In this document: one piece after another, positions 58,431 through 64,000 of the stretch | How positions within the stretch are numbered: the stretch's first letter is position 1 | How the letters are laid out: each line of letters opens with the position of its first letter | Assembly: GCF_900176635.1 (NCBI RefSeq) | Contig: NZ_FXLN01000004.1 | Coordinates: 186,001 to 250,000, forward strand | DNA: 64,000 nucleotides | From: Clostridium merdae | Lineage (GTDB): Bacteria > Bacillota > Clostridia > Oscillospirales > Acutalibacteraceae | Direction of reading: 5' to 3' | Made by a program: the position numbers and the translations under genes | Notes under the pieces: model-generated | Told to the model about the DNA's origin: nothing | The model's input: the letters and a program-made list of their open reading frames with translations, nothing else | Database searches by the model: none

Positions 58431-59702
58431 ATGAAGGTACTGGTAATTGGCGGCGGCGGTCGCGAGCATGCGTTGGTGCGCAAGCTAAAAGAGAGCCCCA
58501 AGCTTACAAAAATTTGGTGTGCACCCGGCAATGGCGGTATTGCGCATGATGCAGAGTGTGTGGATATAAAGGTAACGGATATTCCCGGAGTTGTCGAGTT
58601 CGCGAAAGCAAATCAGGTAGATTTGGTGGTTGTTGCACCGGATGACCCGCTTGCAGCCGGAATGGTAGACGCGCTTGAAGCAGTTGGAATTCGTGCGTTT
58701 GGCCCCCATCAGGCGGCAGCACAAATTGAGGCAAGCAAGGTGTTCTCCAAAAACCTGATGCAGAAATACAACATTCCTACGGCGGGGTACCAGGTGTTTA
58801 CCGAGCCGGAAGCCGCACTTTCGGAGATTCGCCGTGAAAACAGCTACCCGGTTGTAATTAAAGCGGACGGGCTTGCTCTTGGCAAGGGTGTTGTCATTGC
58901 GCAGGATTATGCCGAAGCCGAACAGGCAGTTCGCTCTATGATGGAGGAAAAAATTTTTGGGGATTCCGGCAGTCGCATTGTGCTCGAAGAGTTCCTTACC
59001 GGGCCGGAGGTTTCGGTTCTGGCATTTACGGACGGCAAATGCGTACGGCCAATGGTGTCTTCCAAAGACCATAAGCGCGCCTTAGACAACGACAAGGGCG
59101 CTAATACCGGTGGCATGGGTACCATTAGCCCGAATCCGTTTTACGATGACGAAACTGCTCGCGTGTGCATGGAGACCATTTTCCTGCCGACCATCGAGGC
59201 GATGAACGCAGAGGGACATCCCTTTAAAGGCTGCTTGTATTTTGGCCTGATGCTCACTCCCAAGGGTCCGCGTGTGATTGAGTACAATGCACGCTTTGGT
59301 GATCCGGAAACGCAGGTTGTTTTACCTCGCCTGAAGAGCGATTTGCTTGATATTATGGAAGCGGTAATCGATGAGCGTTTGGAGCAGCAAGAGATTGAGT
59401 GGTCTGATCAGGCGGCTGCCTGTGTGGTAATGGCTTCTGGCGGTTACCCTGCACAGTACCAAAAAGGGATGGTAATCAGCGGGCTGAATAAAGAGGCTCA
59501 AGTAGAGGGTGCAACCGTATACCATGCCGGTACAGCGCTTCGTGGAAATGAGCTTGTAACAAACGGCGGCCGTGTACTGGGTGTGACCGCTACAGGTAGT
59601 ACCTTGGAAGAGGCATTGGAGAAAGCATATAAAGCGGTTTCCAGAATTCATTTTGAAGGTGCCCATTACCGCCGTGATATTGGTAAAATTGAAAAGGCCT
59701 AA
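58431..59702 (+). CDS. purD: Phosphoribosylamine-glycine ligase
   Basis: 423 residues. It begins MKVLVIGGGGREHALVRKL, and has the ATP-grasp motifs YPVVIKADGLALGKGVVI and EEFLTGPEVSVLAFTDGK, then GANTGGMGTISPNPF and EYNARFGDPETQVVLPRL. It makes GAR from phosphoribosylamine and glycine. The 99-base gap before it contains the short palindrome ATGGCGAATTGCCAT and a CCCC/GGGG hairpin. It is the last gene of the purine operon. Confidence 0.97.
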   Translation: MKVLVIGGGGREHALVRKLKESPKLTKIWCAPGNGGIAHDAECVDIKVTDIPGVVEFAKANQVDLVVVAPDDPLAAGMVDALEAVGIRAFGPHQAAAQIEASKVFSKNLMQKYNIPTAGYQVFTEPEAALSEIRRENSYPVVIKADGLALGKGVVIAQDYAEAEQAVRSMMEEKIFGDSGSRIVLEEFLTGPEVSVLAFTDGKCVRPMVSSKDHKRALDNDKGANTGGMGTISPNPFYDDETARVCMETIFLPTIEAMNAEGHPFKGCLYFGLMLTPKGPRVIEYNARFGDPETQVVLPRLKSDLLDIMEAVIDERLEQQEIEWSDQAAACVVMASGGYPAQYQKGMVISGLNKEAQVEGATVYHAGTALRGNELVTNGGRVLGVTATGSTLEEALEKAYKAVSRIHFEGAHYRRDIGKIEKA

Positions 59703-59729
59703 AGCCAGCGCGTGACAGAGCGTGCTAAT

Positions 59730-59768
59730 TTAGACAAAAAAAGCCGCCGGGAGCATTCCCGGCGGTTT
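59730..59768 (-). terminator. Terminator between purD and the converging small gene
   Basis: GCCGCCGGGA (59743-59752) pairs with TCCCGGCGGT (59757-59766, ends in a wobble). On the minus strand the stem is followed by T7; the plus side has only TTTC. It is strongest for the minus-strand gene. Confidence 0.85.
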
Positions 59769-59813
59769 CAAACGTTTCATTGCATTTGAGTGTACGGATA
59801 GGTACAATTTAGG

Positions 59814-60119
59814 TTATTCTGAGAGAGCCCTTTGAAGCCAAGCATCGGCAATATCCATTGCCAGATAAAGCCCCTCTTTTTCACTGGATTTAACAATTTG
59901 CTTGCGGGCGCGAATGTCGGGGTTGGTATACATCAACTGAATGCCGACTTTATCGGCAACATCCATATCCAGCACGCGTTTTTTGCTCTTGATTTCTAAT
60001 TTTACCACATACTTATCTTTCATGCTTCCATAATAAAGCACATCTCCGCAGCGAACCAGAGGCTTTCCGCGGTAGGTGGGGAAATTTGTGGTGTTCTCTT
60101 TTCCGTTTTCGTTACTCAA
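59814..60119 (-). CDS. Small conserved protein of unknown function
   Basis: 101 residues, soluble and charged. A hydrophilic start leads to FPTYRGKPLVRCGDVLYYGSMKDKYVVKLEIKSKKRVLDMDVADKVGIQLMYT, then a C-terminal amphipathic helix (DIADAWLQRAL). I know of similar unnamed Clostridia proteins but no function. The ATG 60119 has a GGGAGG site. It is a single-gene unit divergent from the MATE transporter. Confidence 0.72.
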   Translation of the reverse strand: MSNENGKENTTNFPTYRGKPLVRCGDVLYYGSMKDKYVVKLEIKSKKRVLDMDVADKVGIQLMYTNPDIRARKQIVKSSEKEGLYLAMDIADAWLQRALSE

Positions 60120-60288
60120 ACTGACAACCTCCCATCATTCATATTGTGAACTAAAATTATAGCATAGACAGGTCTAGAAGTAAAGTGAATTCCCTGCTGA
60201 CACTGCCAAAAAAAGGTAACTTGTAGTTTGGGAATGCCCTTATTTCTTTTAGCGAGTTTAAAAGTAAACGTCTGCCAGGAGTGTATAC

Positions 60289-61701
60289 ATGCAAACAATT
60301 GATAGCGATTTAAAAGAAAATAAAATGGGAACAGCATCGGTAGGAGGGCTTATTGCCGGTATGGCTGTGCCCGCCATGTTCTCTATGATGGTTCAGGCCC
60401 TTTACAATATTGTTGATAGCTACTTCGTTGCGAAAATCAGTGAGGAAGCCCTGAATGCAGTGTCGCTGGCATTTCCCATTCAGACCCTGCTTGTAGCCTT
60501 TGGTATTGGTACCGCTGTTGGTATTAACTCACTTGTTTCACGCCGCTTGGGGGAAGGCCGCAGGGAGGAAGCAAGCAGTGCAGCAACGCACGGTATTTTA
60601 CTTGCTTTTGTAAACTGGATTATTTTTGCGTTATTTGGTCTCTTTTTTGCCCGGCAATTTATTTCAGGATTTTCAACAGACCCAACGGTAATTGAAGATG
60701 GAACAAGGTTTGTTCAAATCATTTGTATTTTTTCCTTCGGAGTGTTTATTGAATTCAATGTAGAAAAAACGTTGCAGGCTACCGGCAATATGATTTACCC
60801 CATGGTGTTCCAATTGATTGGGGCATTAACCAGCTTGATTTTAGACCCGATTTTCATCTTTGGCTGGTTTGGTGTTCCTGCAATGGGGGTACCCGGTGCG
60901 GCAATTGCAAACGTAATTGCGCAGTGCATTGCCATGACAGTATCCTTGACCGTTTTGTTGAAGAAAAAACACGAAGTAAAGGTTAGCTTCCGCAATTTTC
61001 ACTTCAATTTTAAAATAGTACGAGATATTTACGCCGTAGGTATCCCCACAATTATTATGCAGTCTATTGCATCGGTCATGGTAATGGGGATGAACCTCAT
61101 TCTTGTTCGGTTTACGGATACAGCAGTAACGCTGTTTGGCATTTATTTTAAGCTGCAATCGTTTGTGTTTATGCCAGTATTCGGTCTTATGCAGGGAATG
61201 ATGCCAATTTTAGGCTATAACTATGGAGCGAAAAAGCAAGATAGAATGGTAAAAGCCATTCGCATTGGCCTGGTGGTAAGCTCGCTGATTATGGCTGCGG
61301 GTGTATTCCTTTTCTGGGTGTACCCAAAGCAGCTGCTCCTTATCTTTGAGGCATCCCCTGAAATGATACACATTGGTGTTCCTGCCCTACGCATTATTAG
61401 TCTTTGCTTCATTCCTGCCGCCATTGGCATTACATTTAGTACGGTATTCCAGGCTTTGGGAAAAGGAATATACAGCCTTGCGATTTCTTTGCTGCGCCAA
61501 ATGATTGTGCTGCTACCCGCTGCTTATTTATTGGCACATCTTTCGTTGGAATCCGTTTGGTATTCGTTCCCAATCGCAGAGGTGTTTTCACTAGCGGCAA
61601 GCTTGCTGATGTTCCGCTATGTTTATGTAGGGCATATTCGTACTCTTATAGAACCAAAATCCGTTATGCCAGAATGGGCTTCGGATGGAAGAAATCTGTA
61701 A
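60289..61701 (+). CDS. MATE family multidrug efflux transporter
   Basis: 470 residues, 12 membrane helices in two halves. Typical MATE motifs include PAMFSMMVQALYNIVDSYFVAKISEEALNAVSLAFPIQ and PVFGLMQGMMPILGYNYGAKKQDRMVKAI. MATE proteins exchange cationic drugs or metabolites for Na+ or H+. The substrate is unknown. The ATG follows CCAGGAG. A terminator follows. Confidence 0.93.
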   Translation: MQTIDSDLKENKMGTASVGGLIAGMAVPAMFSMMVQALYNIVDSYFVAKISEEALNAVSLAFPIQTLLVAFGIGTAVGINSLVSRRLGEGRREEASSAATHGILLAFVNWIIFALFGLFFARQFISGFSTDPTVIEDGTRFVQIICIFSFGVFIEFNVEKTLQATGNMIYPMVFQLIGALTSLILDPIFIFGWFGVPAMGVPGAAIANVIAQCIAMTVSLTVLLKKKHEVKVSFRNFHFNFKIVRDIYAVGIPTIIMQSIASVMVMGMNLILVRFTDTAVTLFGIYFKLQSFVFMPVFGLMQGMMPILGYNYGAKKQDRMVKAIRIGLVVSSLIMAAGVFLFWVYPKQLLLIFEASPEMIHIGVPALRIISLCFIPAAIGITFSTVFQALGKGIYSLAISLLRQMIVLLPAAYLLAHLSLESVWYSFPIAEVFSLAASLLMFRYVYVGHIRTLIEPKSVMPEWASDGRNL

Positions 61702-61725
61702 AACTGAATAAACTGAATAATATTT

Positions 61726-61766
61726 AAAAGAGCCTTGTTTCTATAAAAGAAACAAGGCTCTTTTGC
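61726..61766 (+). terminator. Terminator of the MATE gene, probably bidirectional
   Basis: AAAAGAGCCTTGTTTCT (61726-61742) pairs with AGAAACAAGGCTCTTTT (61748-61764). It lies between convergent units. Confidence 0.88.
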
Positions 61767-61825
61767 AAGCAATTGGTAAGGCTGTAGTTTATTATTCGTT
61801 GGTAAAGAACAGACTTCGTTTTATA

Positions 61826-62446
61826 TCAAATAAAATATTCTATGGTCTTCGTCGGAGTTTTCTGTGTTTCAGTATTGAAGAATAGTATCGCCTCTCTGGT
61901 ATCGATGGGACCAAGTGCATAGGGGCCTTTTCCAGAATTGTTTAAAAGAGCATTGGCTACACGGCGATTTTGGCTAAAAGGCATGTCCGTAATTATCTCA
62001 ATGCCATCTACTTGAAAGGGCTTTTTACGGTAGTAAGGGTCAAATAGAGAAATACTATCTTTATTATCGGCTGTTAAAAGTACATAATGCCAGTAGCCAT
62101 ATCGCAGCCGAACAACCACTGCACCGCCTTGCTGAAGAGCAGAAACAATTTTGCTATTCTGGTGAATACACACTTCGTGCCCAGTCAGGTAATCACAATG
62201 GATGGGAAATTTCTTTACCTTACCAAACTGGTTCAGCCAGTCGCTTAAAAACATCATAGCCATTCGTGATGTGCCGTTTTTGCCGAATTCTCCTTTACCA
62301 TTGTAGGAGTCCAAGCAGTAAAGCATAATATGTTTTATGATATCCGGCGGGATTTCTTCCCGCCGGAATAAGTAGCTAAGGGCGTTGAGTAGTGTGGTAG
62401 GCCCGCAATCGTATTCCGTGGTTTGGTAATTCAGCGGATTTTTCAT
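61826..62446 (-). CDS. C39-like cysteine peptidase family protein
   Basis: 206 residues. The N-terminal NYQTTEYDCGPTTLLNALSYLF holds the catalytic Cys14; WHYVLLTAD near 120 gives the His and LFDPYYRKKP the Asp. The fold is that of the C39/papain-like peptidases that cut double-glycine leaders, but no ABC transporter domain or signal peptide is present. It lies 13 bases after an M20 peptidase gene and is probably cotranscribed. The substrate is unknown. Confidence 0.82.
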   Translation of the reverse strand: MKNPLNYQTTEYDCGPTTLLNALSYLFRREEIPPDIIKHIMLYCLDSYNGKGEFGKNGTSRMAMMFLSDWLNQFGKVKKFPIHCDYLTGHEVCIHQNSKIVSALQQGGAVVVRLRYGYWHYVLLTADNKDSISLFDPYYRKKPFQVDGIEIITDMPFSQNRRVANALLNNSGKGPYALGPIDTREAILFFNTETQKTPTKTIEYFI

Positions 62447-62459
62447 AAATAGGGTTCTC

Positions 62460-63581
62460 TCAATCTTCTAGAGTTACTAGCAGTTGCGTTAGCTCGGCCA
62501 GCTGAATCAATTCGTTTACAGGTGCGTATTCATTGAGCGAATGGCACTGGTACATTGCGCTGGACACGACTAACCCCGTGATTCCATTTTCGGCAAACAC
62601 ATTGTTGTCACTGCCCCCAAACGTTTTTTCCAAGACAGGAGTCACATTTAGTTTTAGGCAAGCATTCTCAAAAAGACTTACGATGGGATGATTACTAGCG
62701 ACCTCATAGGCACGGCAAGCAAAGCTTTCTTCAAATTCTACCTTTGCGCCTATTTCAGCGGCGGAAGTCTCAAATTGTTTGTGTACCTCTTTTGCCAGAG
62801 AGAGTGCTCTTTCATGGGAGTAGCTTCGAATTTCACCGGTGACTGCGCAGAGATCGGGAATCACATTATTCCCACTTCCACCATGCACGGTGCCAATATT
62901 CAGGGTAGTTTCAGAATCAACTTGCCCAAGCTTAAGCTTGGCAATCGCTTTGGAGGCCGCTTGTATTGCATGTATCCCCATCTGGGGTGCAAAGCCAGCA
63001 TGAGAAGCCAGCCCGTGAATCGCTACATTAAAGAAGAGAATTGTTGGTGCTTTCGAGGCAGCAACGCCAGTAGGGCCGGAATAATCGAGCACAAAGGCTT
63101 CTTTGGAGTGAAGCTTAGAAAAATCAAAATGCTTTGAGCCTTTGCAGTAAATTTCTTCTGCGATTGTAAATAGAATCTCTATGGGGCGGTGCTTCAGATT
63201 TTGTTCCTGAATCACGCGGAGCGTTTCTAAAATAGCGGCAATTCCGGAACAGTCGTCTGCACCAAGAATGGTACTTCCATCACTGTGAAAAACGCCGTCC
63301 TCTAAAATTGCTTTCTTCCCCATGGAGGGTTCAACGGTATCCATATGAGCACAAAGAAGAATCGGAGGCAAGCTGCTTTCGCCTTCTAAAAACGCATATA
63401 GATTTCCACAGTTACCGCCTAATTGTTTTCCTACGTCATCCTCTTGTACAGTAAGACCTAAAGTAGTTAACTCACGCGTCAGGTAATCGGCCATTTGCCG
63501 TTCCCCTAGAGAAGGACTGTTAATATGTATGAGCTGAGTAAATTGCTGAATTAAGCGTTCTTTGTTTGTTCGCATGGTCAC
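62460..63581 (-). CDS. M20-family peptidase (peptidase T-like)
   Basis: 373 residues. Zinc ligands are seen in ILLCAHMDTVEP, ILGADDCSGIAAIL, IAEEIYCKGSKHF, VLDYSGPTG and GSDNNVFAENGI. The middle carries the M20 dimerisation domain (HGLASHAGFAPQMGIHAIQAASKAIAKL). It probably removes N-terminal residues from short peptides. Start ATG 63581 follows GAGGTGTG; six codons further down an ATG-less start is not likely. It is the first gene of the operon with the C39-like gene. Confidence 0.9.
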   Translation of the reverse strand: MTMRTNKERLIQQFTQLIHINSPSLGERQMADYLTRELTTLGLTVQEDDVGKQLGGNCGNLYAFLEGESSLPPILLCAHMDTVEPSMGKKAILEDGVFHSDGSTILGADDCSGIAAILETLRVIQEQNLKHRPIEILFTIAEEIYCKGSKHFDFSKLHSKEAFVLDYSGPTGVAASKAPTILFFNVAIHGLASHAGFAPQMGIHAIQAASKAIAKLKLGQVDSETTLNIGTVHGGSGNNVIPDLCAVTGEIRSYSHERALSLAKEVHKQFETSAAEIGAKVEFEESFACRAYEVASNHPIVSLFENACLKLNVTPVLEKTFGGSDNNVFAENGITGLVVSSAMYQCHSLNEYAPVNELIQLAELTQLLVTLED

Positions 63582-63975
63582 ACCTCGTTTTTATATTGGC
63601 TATTGCAGTATTTGAGTTTTATACTGAGTTCAATATTCTCGAAAATACTGAAGAAAACACAATATCATATAAATCATGTATGTTTTAAATCATAGTGGGT
63701 CACTCTGCTTTTGTCAACCTAAAATATTAAATCCTTTTATAAAATTAAAACTGAAAAAGCATTTTACAGCAGAAAAGTTTAAAATTTTTGTGCAAAAATT
63801 CTTAAAAACCATTATTATCGTTAACTTTTTATATCTTATTCACATAATTTTTGAAAATTCATTTGCAATATTTGTATAAAACTGTTATTATCATACTATA
63901 AAAAATACACGCCTTACTGTTTTTTATATGAGGTAAAAAACAAGACAAATTTGCCTGGAAGGGGTCGTCATTCCA
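63582..63975. other. A/T-rich intergenic region
   Basis: About 390 bases with no credible gene. A 67-codon plus-strand frame (63676-63879) is only A/T-rich sequence. A promoter-like TTGTAT (63872-63877), 16 bases, TACTAT (63894-63899) points rightwards to the next gene. Confidence 0.5.
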
Positions 63976-64000
63976 GTGAATCTAATTATTCAATATCTTG
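63976..64000 (+). CDS. Possible start of a gene leaving the window
   Basis: GTG 63976 lies 12 bases after GGAAGGGG and opens NLIIQYL to the end of the window. A promoter-like pair lies about 80 bases upstream. Only eight codons are visible, so this is a weak call. Confidence 0.3.

Noticed and set aside
63676..63879. 67-codon plus-strand frame near the right end
   Set aside because: Very A/T-rich, Lys/Phe/Ile composition without a start site; probably non-coding.

Overview
The window looks like chromosomal DNA from an endospore-forming, low-to-moderate G+C Firmicute of class Clostridia, most likely in the Oscillospirales/Ruminococcaceae (inference). The evidence is sporulation genes (spmA/spmB, spoVB, yabP, yabQ), the Gram-positive order spoVB-mazG-hup-rqcP-yabP-yabQ-divIC-yabR, strong AGGAGG-type ribosome binding sites with several TTG/GTG starts, a CIRCE-controlled groESL, T-box regulation of ileS, and a PurH split into two proteins. 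I saw no phage, CRISPR array, rRNA, tRNA or intact insertion sequence.

Layout. 1-10.5 kb: short transcription units on both strands: DegV protein, AraC regulator, AlkD-like glycosylase, a manganese exporter under a yybP-ykoY riboswitch, AbrB-like regulator, spmAB, coaX, a guanidine-I riboswitch with its SMR exporter, rpsD with a long leader, and an HTH/superoxide-reductase-like fusion. 10.5-18.2 kb: T-box plus ileS, a nucleoside phosphorylase, a LysE exporter divergent from an HTH-cupin regulator, PPK2 and a Vat-type acetyltransferase. 18.2-27 kb: the most accessory-looking part. An RNA-like intergenic segment is followed by a LytTR/GHKL two-component pair, a terminator-like hairpin that contains the ribosome binding site of a small Cys protein, a translationally coupled 1857-residue S-layer-anchored surface protein with two near-identical internal repeats, and a c-di-GMP-I riboswitch placed after it.

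27-41 kb: housekeeping and sporulation: recJ-rel-MBL hydrolase-hemZ-nucleoside kinase, then the spoVB-to-yabR cluster. 41-48.5 kb: amidohydrolase, fumarase alpha subunit without its beta partner, long HPF, rRNA methyltransferase, groESL and a reductase. 48.5-54 kb: a glutaminase-glutamine/alanine symporter operon divergent from a LysR regulator, then NfeD-SPFH. 54-59.7 kb: purine operon purE-purM-purN-IMP cyclohydrolase-AICAR formyltransferase-purD, preceded by a leader that encodes a 22-residue peptide and a terminator with a competing hairpin. 59.8-64 kb: small conserved protein, MATE transporter, C39-like and M20 peptidases.

The window is notably rich in cis-acting RNA control: four recognisable riboswitch classes (Mn2+, guanidine-I, T-box Ile, c-di-GMP-I) plus candidate new leaders before rpsD, purE, the two-component system and the surface-protein operon. 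Start codons were chosen from ribosome binding sites. All family names are from reading the sequence; no database search was run.
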